Below are positions 45,178 to 54,500 of a stretch of 55,719 bases of DNA, piece after piece; the first letter of the stretch is position 1; the number at the start of each line of letters is the position of its first letter. Both the position numbers and the translations under genes were made by a program. The notes beneath the pieces were generated by a model, which saw only the letters and a list, made by a program, of their open reading frames with translations, made no database searches and was not told the origin of the DNA. The stretch spans positions 1 to 55,719 of the forward strand of contig CANCSS010000013.1 of the NCBI GenBank assembly GCA_947380905.1, given 5' to 3'. The stretch comes from Chitinophagaceae bacterium (GTDB lineage: Bacteria; Bacteroidota; Bacteroidia; Chitinophagales; Chitinophagaceae).

Positions 45178-46374
45178 CTACTCTGGAAAGCTAATTTTAC
45201 CCATGGTAGTTGCTCTTTTAGTTGCATTGCCTCCAGCCAATAAAGAAGTTCCTGCTACAGTTTCATTTGCTAACAAGGCAAATAAAATGGCTTCTTTGGC
45301 ATCGGGTTGAATACCCAAATCTATGGTTGATTTGATTGCTTTGTTGGGTAAGACTGTTTTTAAATTCTCCATTAAAATTGGATTGTGGATTCCCCCACCA
45401 CTGATATAAATTACACATGCTGTTTCCGCAGGCACCATTTGATTTATGGCATCTGCAATGGTCTGTGCAGTAAATCTATTTAGTGTAGCCATTAAATCAT
45501 TGGGTAAAATCGTTTTACCTAAAGCAATTTGTGCTGCCACTATAAAATCAAGATTAAATAATTCAGGACCAATGGTTTTAGGAAAAGAAATACTAAAAAA
45601 AGCGTGGTTTTTTAAAACAGATAAAAGTTCCATATCGATCCTACCTATTTTTGCAATGGCCCCATCTTGATCAAATGCTACATCGTTAAAACACTTTCTA
45701 CAATAGGCATCCATTAAAGTATTGCCGGGTCCTGTATCGGTTGAAAAAATTTGATCTATCGAACCACCTGCAGGTAAATATGTGAAATTAGCAATGCCCC
45801 CAATATTTAATAAAATTCTATTTTCTGTAGCATGATGACACAATAAAAAATCACCATAGGTAGCCAAAGGAGCCCCATCACCCCCAGCTGCAATATGCTT
45901 TTGTCTAAAATCGCTTATGGTTATAATGCCTGTAGACATCGCTAGATGATCTGCTTCTCCAATTTGTAAAGTAGCCGAACTATATTCATCATTTGGATGT
46001 AAAGATTTAGGGGCATGATAAATGGTTTGTCCATGACTTGCTATTAAATCAATAGCAGATGGATCTATTTTCCATATTGCGAGTGCTGCTTTTACACTAT
46101 TGGCATGTGCCAATCCAATCCATGGATGTAAAACACACAATTGCGCTAAAGAAATGGTTTCTTTAGAAAAAACGGTCATTAACTTTTCTTTAAAATCTGT
46201 CGTATAAGGAAGGGTCATGAAATGTTCTAAAACCACTTTGGTTTGTGTACCTGAACCTGTTATAGCGCACAAAGCAATGTCTAATCCATCCATTGAAGTA
46301 CCGCTCATTAAGCCAAGGATGCGCCTGGTAGGTTTCTGTGCAATTTGATATAAATGTCTAATGTTGGTGTGCAC
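45178..46374 (-). CDS. anmK: Anhydro-N-acetylmuramic acid kinase
   Basis: A 398-residue sugar kinase of the actin/hexokinase fold. It opens the 1,6-anhydro ring of anhMurNAc and phosphorylates it to MurNAc-6-phosphate. Family motifs: L-G-L-M-S-G-T-S-M-D-G-L-D near residue 20, A-S-H-G-Q-T-I-Y-H near 110, L-N-I-G-G-I-A-N near 185 and S-T-D-T-G-P-G-N near 210, with S-G-G-G-I-H-N-P in the C-terminal part. It is transcribed toward murQ with 21 bases between stops. The pair completes a muropeptide recycling step. A -7-like TAACTTTA lies about 30 bases upstream but the -33 part does not fit. Confidence 0.95.
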   Translation of the reverse strand: MHTNIRHLYQIAQKPTRRILGLMSGTSMDGLDIALCAITGSGTQTKVVLEHFMTLPYTTDFKEKLMTVFSKETISLAQLCVLHPWIGLAHANSVKAALAIWKIDPSAIDLIASHGQTIYHAPKSLHPNDEYSSATLQIGEADHLAMSTGIITISDFRQKHIAAGGDGAPLATYGDFLLCHHATENRILLNIGGIANFTYLPAGGSIDQIFSTDTGPGNTLMDAYCRKCFNDVAFDQDGAIAKIGRIDMELLSVLKNHAFFSISFPKTIGPELFNLDFIVAAQIALGKTILPNDLMATLNRFTAQTIADAINQMVPAETACVIYISGGGIHNPILMENLKTVLPNKAIKSTIDLGIQPDAKEAILFALLANETVAGTSLLAGGNATKRATTMGKISFPE

Positions 46375-46523
46375 GCTTGCTAAGATGGATTTTAGTTAGT
46401 GCTTAAAGTTACAAAACAGATGGCACAAATGACGCGAGGCTTAAGCCTGTCTAAAGTATTGATTTGGTGCAATTAACAGCAATCAGCCAATTTTCCACAC
46501 CGCTGTAAACCCATTCTATTTCA

Positions 46524-47588
46524 ATGGCTTATAGTGTAACTTTACCACTTATAAATGTACATATGTTAAAAGTAGGCGTGTTTGGTGTGGGGCACTTAGG
46601 TAAATACCATCTTAATAATTGGAAAGAAATTCCAGGGGTAAGTTTGGTGGGCTTTTTTGATCCCAACAACGATCATGCAAAAGTAGTAGAAAAAACCTAT
46701 GGACTTAAAAGGTTTATGGATGAAGAAAAACTCATTGCAGCATGTGATATCATTGATGTGGTTACACCTACTCATTTACATTTCCCAGTATGTGAAATGG
46801 CCATTAAAATGGGTAAACACATCTTTGTTGAAAAACCGATGGCCAATACCATTGAAGAAGGACGCGCTATTGTGAATATGGTAAAAGAAGCCAATGTAAA
46901 ATTACAAGTAGGACATGTAGAACGTTTTAATCCTGCTTATACCGCTTTAAAAAATGCTTCTCTAAACCCTTTGTTTATAGAAGTGCATCGCTTGGCGCAG
47001 TTTAATCCAAGAGGTACCGAAGTAAGCGTCATTTTTGATTTAATGATTCATGATATTGATATTATATTAAGCATAGTAAAAAGTGATGTAAAAAATATTT
47101 CTGCTAGTGGTGTTGCGGTGTTAACAGATACGCCTGATATAGCGAACGTGCGCATTGAATTCAACAATGGCTGTGTGGCCAATTTAACCAGCAGCAGAAT
47201 CAGCATGAAAAAAATGCGTAAAATTAGATTGTTTCAAAAAGATGCTTATATCGGCATTGATTTTTTAGAAAAAAATACCGAAATTATTAAATTGAAACAA
47301 CCTGATGAAACAGATGCCTTCTCCTTTGACATTGAAACCCATCAAGGTACTAAAACCATTTCTATTTCAAACCCCGTCATTGAGGAAGGGAATGCTATTA
47401 AAGCAGAACTCACCAGTTTTGTACATGCCATAGTAAATAATGAAACCCCTGTGGTAAGTGAAATGGATGGTTTTTTAGCGATGGAAGTAGCCCACCAAAT
47501 TTTAGAAAAAATAAGCAAGAGCACTTCCATTGTAAGAGAAAGTTCAGAAGCCTACCCTATGGCCGAGCCTACTCCCTTAGAAGATTAA
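46524..47588 (+). CDS. Gfo/Idh/MocA-family NAD(P)-dependent oxidoreductase
   Basis: A 354-residue frame with a Rossmann start (V-G-V-F-G-V-G-H-L-G), F-V-E-K-P-M-A-N, G-H-V-E-R-F-N-P and D-L-M-I-H-D-I-D-I, the hallmarks of Gfo/Idh/MocA dehydrogenases. The real start is probably the ATG at 46563 (Met14), because the Rossmann strand begins right there and the added 13 residues look non-conserved; a TAACTTTA element at 46537-46544 would also lie upstream of that codon. Related proteins oxidise sugar nucleotides such as UDP-GlcNAc; the substrate here is unknown. Its last four bases overlap the stop of ispD (47585-47588). Confidence 0.85.
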   Translation: MAYSVTLPLINVHMLKVGVFGVGHLGKYHLNNWKEIPGVSLVGFFDPNNDHAKVVEKTYGLKRFMDEEKLIAACDIIDVVTPTHLHFPVCEMAIKMGKHIFVEKPMANTIEEGRAIVNMVKEANVKLQVGHVERFNPAYTALKNASLNPLFIEVHRLAQFNPRGTEVSVIFDLMIHDIDIILSIVKSDVKNISASGVAVLTDTPDIANVRIEFNNGCVANLTSSRISMKKMRKIRLFQKDAYIGIDFLEKNTEIIKLKQPDETDAFSFDIETHQGTKTISISNPVIEEGNAIKAELTSFVHAIVNNETPVVSEMDGFLAMEVAHQILEKISKSTSIVRESSEAYPMAEPTPLED

Positions 47589-48265
47589 GCAAATCTTTTT
47601 GACAAAATATAATTTGCGATGGCTAAATCTAAAGGCCTGGTAATTTTTATATTTTCATATTCTCCATCCACCAAATAAACAGGTACCCCACTGGCTTCCA
47701 CCACATTGGCTTCGTCGGTAAAAGAGGCTTGGTATTTTTGCTCAAAGGCTTTTAATAAAATATCAGACCTAAAGGTTTGAGGCGTTTGAATAAGCATTAC
47801 ATTTTCTCTATTCAATAATTGATGCTCATTGCCAGTGCTTAAACGTACTGTATCGGTGGCTGTAACAGCGGGTATGGCCGATCCTTTTTCAAACGCTTGC
47901 TGATAACATCTTTGAATTAATGCTGGAGTTAATAAACATCTTACTGCATCATGCACAAATACTATAGAAGGTTTTTGCACTTTGGCAAGTCCATTTTTTA
48001 CAGATTGGAAACGCGTTTCTCCACCCGCCACATAACTAATTTTATTTTTGTATTTACTTTTACGCAACACTTCTTCCCCTTCTTTCAAATAAGCTTCTGG
48101 AAGCACCACCACCAATTCAATATCTGAAAAAGCTGCCACAAACTGATCAAGGGTATGCGTTAATATAGATTTGTTTTCAATTTCTAAAAATTGCTTAGGG
48201 ACCACCGACCCCATTCTTTGCCCTGTACCACCTGCAACTATAATTGCTATTTTTTGTACGTCCAT
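47585..48265 (-). CDS. ispD: 2-C-methyl-D-erythritol 4-phosphate cytidylyltransferase
   Basis: A 226-residue enzyme that joins MEP to CTP in the non-mevalonate isoprenoid pathway. Motifs: V-A-G-G-T-G-Q-R-M-G at 10-19 and P-K-Q-F (CTP binding), G-G-E-T-R-F-Q-S-V near 82, V-H-D-A-V-R-C-L near 104, Q-T-P-Q-T-F near 160 and T-D-E-A near 180. Length is typical. It lies 22 bases after the heptose kinase gene on the same strand and ends on top of the Gfo/Idh/MocA gene stop. Confidence 0.95.
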   Translation of the reverse strand: MDVQKIAIIVAGGTGQRMGSVVPKQFLEIENKSILTHTLDQFVAAFSDIELVVVLPEAYLKEGEEVLRKSKYKNKISYVAGGETRFQSVKNGLAKVQKPSIVFVHDAVRCLLTPALIQRCYQQAFEKGSAIPAVTATDTVRLSTGNEHQLLNRENVMLIQTPQTFRSDILLKAFEQKYQASFTDEANVVEASGVPVYLVDGEYENIKITRPLDLAIANYILSKRFA

Positions 48266-48287
48266 AATGTATAGAAATTTGAAATGC

Positions 48288-49289
48288 CTATTTGCCTATT
48301 AATTTGACCACTTCGGCATGAAGTATTTTTTTATCAATAGGAGCTGTGCCTACTAATTCGCAAACCAACCCACCTGCAATATTAGCTAGTTCCGCTGCCA
48401 ATGACATATCCTTGGTAGCCGCATAGGTTAAAGAGGCTACAGCAATGACCGTATCCCCTGCGCCACTTACATCAGAGATATTTCGGATATGTGTGGGAAT
48501 TAACTTTTGCGCTGATTTAGTTGCAAAATAAACCCCATGTTCCGAAAGGGTAATAAATGAAATCTCATGCGCTAAACTTTTTTGCAAAGCAGCATGCACT
48601 TTATTTAAATTGGACACATCTACAGTGTCTATCTGAAGTTTTAATCCCTCATTTACTTCTTTCAAATTGGGTTTGAAGATCGTACAACCTTTGTAGGCTA
48701 GAAAGTTTTTTTGTTTTGGATCAACAGCAGTAGGAATGTCATGCACTTTACAAAAATCTAAAATGGTATGTATCACTCTTTCTGTTAAAACACCTTTATT
48801 GTAATCTTCTAATATAATTAATGCAGGCTTTTCTGTTTGTACATATTCAATAAAACTTGCTATAAGCGCATCTTCTTCCACCGTAATAAGATCGTTTGTA
48901 TGCTCATGGTCTAAACGCATCATTTGCTGATTACGACCCATCACACGTACTTTATTGGTCGTGACCCTGGTAGCGCTTACTTGGATGTGCTTTGTTTGGA
49001 TACCTTCTTTATCTAATAACCCTTTTAATTCAGTTCCTTCTGCATCTTTCCCTATCATAGCAAACAAAGTGGTAGGCGCCCCTAGTGCGCTTAAGTTTAA
49101 AGCCACATTGGCTGCCCCTCCAACTCGTATTTCTTTCTTCTTCAAGGCCACTACTGGCACTGGTGCTTCTGGAGAAACTCGATCCACAGATCCCCACCAA
49201 TAAGTATCTAGCATAATATCCCCCACTACTCCAATTTTGGTGTTTTCAAAAGATGCAAACAAACGATCTATGTTGGCTGTATCCATCAT
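48288..49289 (-). CDS. D-glycero-beta-D-manno-heptose-7-phosphate kinase (HldE N-terminal-type, stand-alone)
   Basis: A 333-residue PfkB-family kinase of the RfaE/HldE domain I type. It shows V-G-D-I-M-L-D-T-Y near residue 22, R-V-S-P-E-A-P-V-P-V near 38, R-V-G-G-A-A-N-V-A-L-N near 55, D-Y-N-K-G-V-L near 163, V-D-P-K-Q-K near 192 and the catalytic D-V-S-G-A-G-D-T near 280. There is no C-terminal nucleotidyltransferase, so it corresponds to HldA rather than fused HldE; the adenylyltransferase partner is not in the window. The product feeds ADP-heptose for lipopolysaccharide core. Only 1 base separates it from the permease gene upstream. Confidence 0.9.
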   Translation of the reverse strand: MMDTANIDRLFASFENTKIGVVGDIMLDTYWWGSVDRVSPEAPVPVVALKKKEIRVGGAANVALNLSALGAPTTLFAMIGKDAEGTELKGLLDKEGIQTKHIQVSATRVTTNKVRVMGRNQQMMRLDHEHTNDLITVEEDALIASFIEYVQTEKPALIILEDYNKGVLTERVIHTILDFCKVHDIPTAVDPKQKNFLAYKGCTIFKPNLKEVNEGLKLQIDTVDVSNLNKVHAALQKSLAHEISFITLSEHGVYFATKSAQKLIPTHIRNISDVSGAGDTVIAVASLTYAATKDMSLAAELANIAGGLVCELVGTAPIDKKILHAEVVKLIGK

Positions 49290-49290
49290 C

Positions 49291-50730
49291 CTACTCAGGT
49301 TTTTGATTGCGTAATGCGATATAATACAAAGGTATTCCCAATAAAGTAATTACCAAGCCCCATAAAGAATATTTGGGTTCGGTATACACCAATCCAATAC
49401 AAAACACAGTAGCCATAATAACATACAGTGCTGGTAAAAATGGATAACCAAAGGCTTTGTAAGGTCTAGGTAAATTGGGCTCTTTTTTTCTTAGTATAAA
49501 AATTCCGATGATGGTAAGTACATAGAATATCACCACTATAAACGAAACCATGGTTAACAAATCACCATACTTTCCACTCAAACACAATAAAGAAGCCACC
49601 AATGCTTGAATCCATAATCCATAAGAGGGTACTTCATTTTTATTCAAAGTGCCTGTTTTTTTAAAGAACAAACCATCCTTGGCCATGGTGTAATACACTC
49701 TTGCCCCTGCTAATATCAATCCATTGTTGCATCCAAAAGTAGATATCATAATCATGACAGCAATAACAATGGTTCCTACATTTCCTAAAACGGCATTCGC
49801 AGCCGTAATGGCTACGCGATCATTTTCGGCAAATGCTATATCATGCAATGGAAGCACATGCAAATACATGAGGTTGGCACTGATATATATTAAAGTAACA
49901 ATACTGGTTCCTAAAAATAAACTCAAGCCAATATTGCGTTGAGGATTTTTTATTTCACCTGCAATGAAAGTAACATTGTTCCAAGAATCACTGCTAAAAA
50001 TAGATCCTACCATTGCTGCTGCCATAGCACCTATCAAAACAGTTCCGCCAATGGGCAACCAACTATGTGTTACTACCCCATCTGCTCCAATACTTGCAAT
50101 GGCTTGCTTGGCATCAAAAGCATTCACCCAGTTTTCACTCCAAAAACTATGTTTGGTAAATAAAAAGCCAACTACAATCAATCCAAATAAAGAGATGAGC
50201 TTGGTAAAAGTAAATGTGTTTTGTATCATTTTACTTTCCTTTACTCCACGAGTATTGGTATACGTTAAAAAAATAATTAAACAAATGGCCAGCACTTGCG
50301 CTGCAGATATTTTGATAAAACCAAGGTCTGCTAAAATATGATTCTCTCCTACTGCTGGAATTAAATAGGCGGTGAACCTACTAAAAGCAACTGCTACGGC
50401 TGCTATGGTGGCTGTTTGAATTACAGAAAAAAAGCTCCAACCAAATAAAAAGCCTACCAATGGGTTATATGCTTTTCTTAAATAAACATATTGCCCTCCT
50501 GCTTTTGGATACATCGCACTTAACTCTCCATAACTTACAGCTGCTGTAATGGTCATAAAGCCTGTAATTAACCAGGCCGCTATTAACCAACCCGCACTTC
50601 CTACATACCTTGTAATGGAGGAGCTTACAATAAATATACCTGAGCCAATCATACCACCCGCTACAATCATGGTTGCATCTAAAGCAGATAGTCTTGGTTT
50701 AAATTCGCTAGTCTCGTTGGTTTCCATCAT
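49291..50730 (-). CDS. APC-family amino acid permease
   Basis: A 479-residue inner-membrane transporter with about 12 hydrophobic segments. The first helix carries the family motif G-G-M-I-G-S-G-I-F near residue 26, followed by S-Y-G-E-L-S-A-M-Y-P-K-A-G-G-Q-Y-V-Y-L. It resembles the LAT-like/AA permease part of the APC superfamily, usually importing or exchanging amino acids. It is the first gene in an unusual unit: permease, heptose kinase, ispD. A promoter was not recognised. Confidence 0.9.
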   Translation of the reverse strand: MMETNETSEFKPRLSALDATMIVAGGMIGSGIFIVSSSITRYVGSAGWLIAAWLITGFMTITAAVSYGELSAMYPKAGGQYVYLRKAYNPLVGFLFGWSFFSVIQTATIAAVAVAFSRFTAYLIPAVGENHILADLGFIKISAAQVLAICLIIFLTYTNTRGVKESKMIQNTFTFTKLISLFGLIVVGFLFTKHSFWSENWVNAFDAKQAIASIGADGVVTHSWLPIGGTVLIGAMAAAMVGSIFSSDSWNNVTFIAGEIKNPQRNIGLSLFLGTSIVTLIYISANLMYLHVLPLHDIAFAENDRVAITAANAVLGNVGTIVIAVMIMISTFGCNNGLILAGARVYYTMAKDGLFFKKTGTLNKNEVPSYGLWIQALVASLLCLSGKYGDLLTMVSFIVVIFYVLTIIGIFILRKKEPNLPRPYKAFGYPFLPALYVIMATVFCIGLVYTEPKYSLWGLVITLLGIPLYYIALRNQKPE

Positions 50731-50754
50731 ACATGCTATTTTTAGTTATAAAAT

Positions 50755-50789
50755 AAAAATCCTTCCCAATGCATCGGAAAGGATTTTAG
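50755..50789 (-). terminator. Intrinsic terminator of the OmpH-like gene
   Basis: AAAATCCTTCC / GGAAAGGATTTT with one bulged base and a nine-base loop. On the minus strand it follows the stop at 50795 at once and ends in a T-rich stretch. Confidence 0.75.
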
Positions 50790-50794
50790 CCTAA

Positions 50795-51370
50795 TTAATT
50801 TTTGGATTTATATTCCGCATTCAGCCCTTTCACAATATCAGTAGTAATATCATAAGTGGTATCCTTATAATACATCAAATCGGAATTGCTTGAAAAGATA
50901 TAGGAGAATGTTTTTGCTTTGTTGTACTTCTCTAAGAATTGTTCAATTTTCTTTTTTACTTCTTGTAACTTCTTAAAACTTTCTTCTTGCAACTCCTGCG
51001 CCAACTGTTGCTCTTTACTTGTATAGTTTTTTTCTAATTGCGCCAGTTCTTGTTGACGACTCGCTACTTCGGCTTGTGCCATACCTTGACCATTTTTTTG
51101 TAAGTCCTGGTACTTAGCAGCAAAAGCATTCTTTAATGCAGTCAACTGCTTTGCATTTTCCATATCCTTTACTTGTAAAGCAGATTTAACCTCTTTAAAA
51201 AATTCATAATTATTTTGAATAGAGTCTATTTCAAAATAAGCCACTTTGGTGCCCCCTGCATTCATGGCAGACGATTTTACAGCTGTATTGCTGCTATTAA
51301 AATGCAATACAAACAGAATAATGATGGCTACAGCCATAACTCCATTAACAATCCAAGACGTTGATTTCAT
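50795..51370 (-). CDS. OmpH/Skp-like periplasmic chaperone
   Basis: The frame opens at 51397, but the ATG at 51370 is preferred: a promoter -7 box lies at 51395-51402, on top of the upstream ATG. From Met at 51370 the protein has 191 residues. Its N-terminus is a long uncleaved or signal-type hydrophobic stretch (V-M-A-V-A-I-I-I-L-F-V-L), followed by V-A-Y-F-E-I-D-S-I and a long coiled coil rich in Gln, Lys and Glu (about 70-150), the OmpH/Skp layout. Skp-like proteins keep outer-membrane proteins soluble in the periplasm. It may be membrane-anchored rather than free. It is transcribed alone, downstream of rpoC. Confidence 0.85.
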   Translation of the reverse strand: MKSTSWIVNGVMAVAIIILFVLHFNSSNTAVKSSAMNAGGTKVAYFEIDSIQNNYEFFKEVKSALQVKDMENAKQLTALKNAFAAKYQDLQKNGQGMAQAEVASRQQELAQLEKNYTSKEQQLAQELQEESFKKLQEVKKKIEQFLEKYNKAKTFSYIFSSNSDLMYYKDTTYDITTDIVKGLNAEYKSKN

Positions 51371-51394
51371 TTGAAATAGGTATTTAAATAATAG

Positions 51395-51425
51395 CAAAGT
51401 AACTACTGCCCTTGCCCTATAAAAA
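51395..51425 (-). promoter_or_regulatory. Promoter of the OmpH-like gene
   Basis: On the minus strand TTTT (51422-51425), 19 bases, then TTACTTTG (51395-51402): one mismatch in each box against TTTG-N19-TAnnTTTG. The expected start of RNA near 51388 lies downstream of the ATG at 51397, which favours the ATG at 51370. Confidence 0.45.
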
Positions 51426-51464
51426 TAGGGAAAATAATAAACTAAGCTGCCAAAATAGGCATAA

Positions 51465-51498
51465 AAAAAGCAGGAAAAGTGACCCTTTCCTGCTTTTT
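51465..51498 (-). terminator. Intrinsic terminator of rpoC
   Basis: AAAAAGCAGGAAA / TTTCCTGCTTTTT with an eight-base loop. On the minus strand it follows the rpoC stop at 51517 by about 19 bases and continues into a T run. Confidence 0.9.
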
Positions 51499-51516
51499 AA
51501 CAATTAATAGATTTTA

Positions 51517-54500
51517 TTATTCATCGTCGTCGAAGCTCATTGCCTCACGAGTAGTAGCCAATACTTCATATTCCTCCTTGCTACCTACGATTAGTTTTTC
51601 AAATTCTTTTTGACCCGTACCAGCAGGGATTAAATGACCTGTGATAACGTTCTCTTTCAATCCTAACATTAAGTCCACCTTGCCTTGTATAGCAGCTTGG
51701 CTTAATACTTTGGTTGTTTCTTGGAACGATGCCGCAGAAATCCAACTTTGTACCCCTAATGATGCTTTTGTAATACCTAATAATACTGGACGAGCTGTAG
51801 CAGGTTTTGCGTCACGCACTTCTACTATTTTTTTATCTGCACGTCTTAAGATAGAATTCTCTTCTCTTAATTCACGAACAGTAACAATTTGTCCAGCCTT
51901 TAATAAAGCACTTTCGCCTGCATCAGTAACCACTTTCTTGTCGTAGATACGATCGTTTTCTTGGATAAAATCAAAGCGATCTTCTAAATCCTCCTCTAAG
52001 AACTTGGTATCACCTGCATCAACGATTTCTACTTTCTTCATCATTTGACGTACAATTACTTCAATGTGCTTGTCGTTAATTTTCACCCCTTGTAAACGAT
52101 ATACTTCTTGAATTTCATTTACCACATATTCTTGCACTGCATAAGGACCTCTGATAGATAAAATATCTGCAGGAGCAATTTGACCATCAGACAATGGAGC
52201 ACCCGCTTTCACGAAGTCGCTATCTTGTACTAAAATTTGACGGGTCAAAGGAACCAAGTATTTCTTCACCATACCATCCTTAGATTCTACGATGATTTCT
52301 CTGTTACCACGTTTGATATTTCCAAATGCAACAATACCATCGATCTCGCAAACAATCGCAGGATTGCCTGGATTACGTGCTTCAAACAATTCAGTTACAC
52401 GAGGTAAACCTCCAGTGATATCTCTTAATTTTCCTAATACTCTTGGAATTTTAACTAGTACATGACCCGCTTTCACTTCAATACCTTCTTCAATGACAAT
52501 GTGAGATCCTACTGGTAAGTTATAGTTTTTGGTATCCTTACCTCCTACTAATATAATAGTTGGAATTTTTGTTTTATCCTTAGATTCAATAACCACTTTT
52601 TCACGGTGACCTGTTTGCTCATCCGCTTCGTCGCGATAGGTGAATCCTTCTAATATATTTTCAAACTTAATTTTACCATTTTGTTCTGCAACAACGACAT
52701 TGTTAAATGGATCCCAAGTACAAATCACATCTCCTTTCTTCACTTGAGTGCCATCTTTGATAGCCAATAAAGCACCATAAGGAACGTTGTTGGTAATCAT
52801 TAATCGGTCGTTTTTAACGTCCATAATTCTTACTTCACCTGTACGTCCAATAACTACTTTTACTTTATTGCCTTCATTGTTAACGGTATCTACGGTTCTT
52901 AAACCATCAAATTGAATGGTACCATCGAACTTAGCAACTAAGCTAGATTCAACGGAAGAAGAACCCGCAACTCCACCAACGTGGAAAGTACGCAAGGTTA
53001 ACTGTGTACCTGGCTCACCAATTGATTGTGCAGCAATAATACCCACTGCATCCCCTTTTTGTGTTACATATCCAGTTGCTAAGTTTCTACCATAACATCT
53101 TACACAAACACCACGCTTACATTCGCAAGTTAATACAGAACGAATTTCAACTGTTTCGATGCCTGCATCTTCCATAGATCTTGCTACATCAATTGTGATT
53201 TCTTCACCAGCCCCAACCATTAATTCATTGGTGATTGGATTGAATACATCATGTAATGAAGTACGTCCTTCAATTCTATCTGCCAATGGTTCTATAATAT
53301 CTTCGTTGTCTTTTAATGCACTTGTTGCAATTCCACGTAATGTGCCGCAATCTTCTTCAGAGATAACAACGTCTTGTGAAACGTCTACCAAACGACGAGT
53401 TAAGTAACCCGCATCTGCAGTTTTCAACGCTGTATCCGCCAAACCTTTACGCGCACCGTGTGTAGAGATAAAGTAATCCAATACGTTCAATCCACCTTTA
53501 AAGTTAGATAAGATTGGGTTTTCAATAACCTCAGATCCTGTGCTACCACTCTTACGAGGTTTAGCCATCAATCCACGAATACCTACTAACTGCTTAACCT
53601 GTGTCTTACTACCTCTTGCACCAGAATCCAACATCATGTAAACTGAGTTGAACCCTTGTTTGTCAATCGCCATTTCACGAATCAATGTTTCAGTGATACG
53701 CGTATCGACACGGCTCCAAATATCAATTCCTTGGTTGTAACGCTCGTTGTTGGTAATTAAACCCATGTTGTAGTTTTCCCAAACTTCTTCTACTTCTATT
53801 TTTGCGCCATCTAATAATGCTTGTCTTGTTTCCGGAACCACTAAGTCGTTCACGTTAAACGACAATCCACCACGGAAGGCCATTCTAAATCCTAATGTTT
53901 TAATTTCATCCAAGAATTTAGCGGTCGTAGGAACGTCAGTGATTTTAATAATATCACCAATAATTTCTCTTAAGCTTTTCTTAGTTAATAATTGATTTAC
54001 AAAACCTACTGGCTTAGGCGTATGTTGATTAAACAACACACGACCTACTGTAGTTTCAATTAATTTATTTACCAATACTCCGTTTTCACGAATGTTGGTT
54101 TTTACTCTAATGTTAGCGTGTAAATCTATCTTGTCTTCGTTGTAAGCGATAATTACTTCGTCTAAATTATAGAACGCTTTGCCCTCCCCTCTTACGACTA
54201 AATCTCCCATTGATTTTTTACCCTTGGTAATATAGTATAAACCTAACACCATGTCCTGAGAAGGAAGGGTGATCGGTGTACCATTTTGCGGGTTCAAAAT
54301 ATTATGAGAAGACAACATTAATAATTGCGCTTCCAAAATAGCAGCATGGCTTAATGGAACGTGCACCGCCATTTGGTCACCATCAAAATCCGCGTTAAAC
54401 GAAGAGGTAACTAATGGGTGTAATTGAATGGCTTTACCTTCTACCAATTTAGGTTGGAAAGCTTGTATGGATAAACGGTGCAATGTTGGGGCACGGTTTA

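Noticed and set aside
51371..51397. ATG at 51397 as start of the OmpH-like gene
   Set aside because: It overlaps the -7 promoter box, and homologue-like signal features start at 51370.
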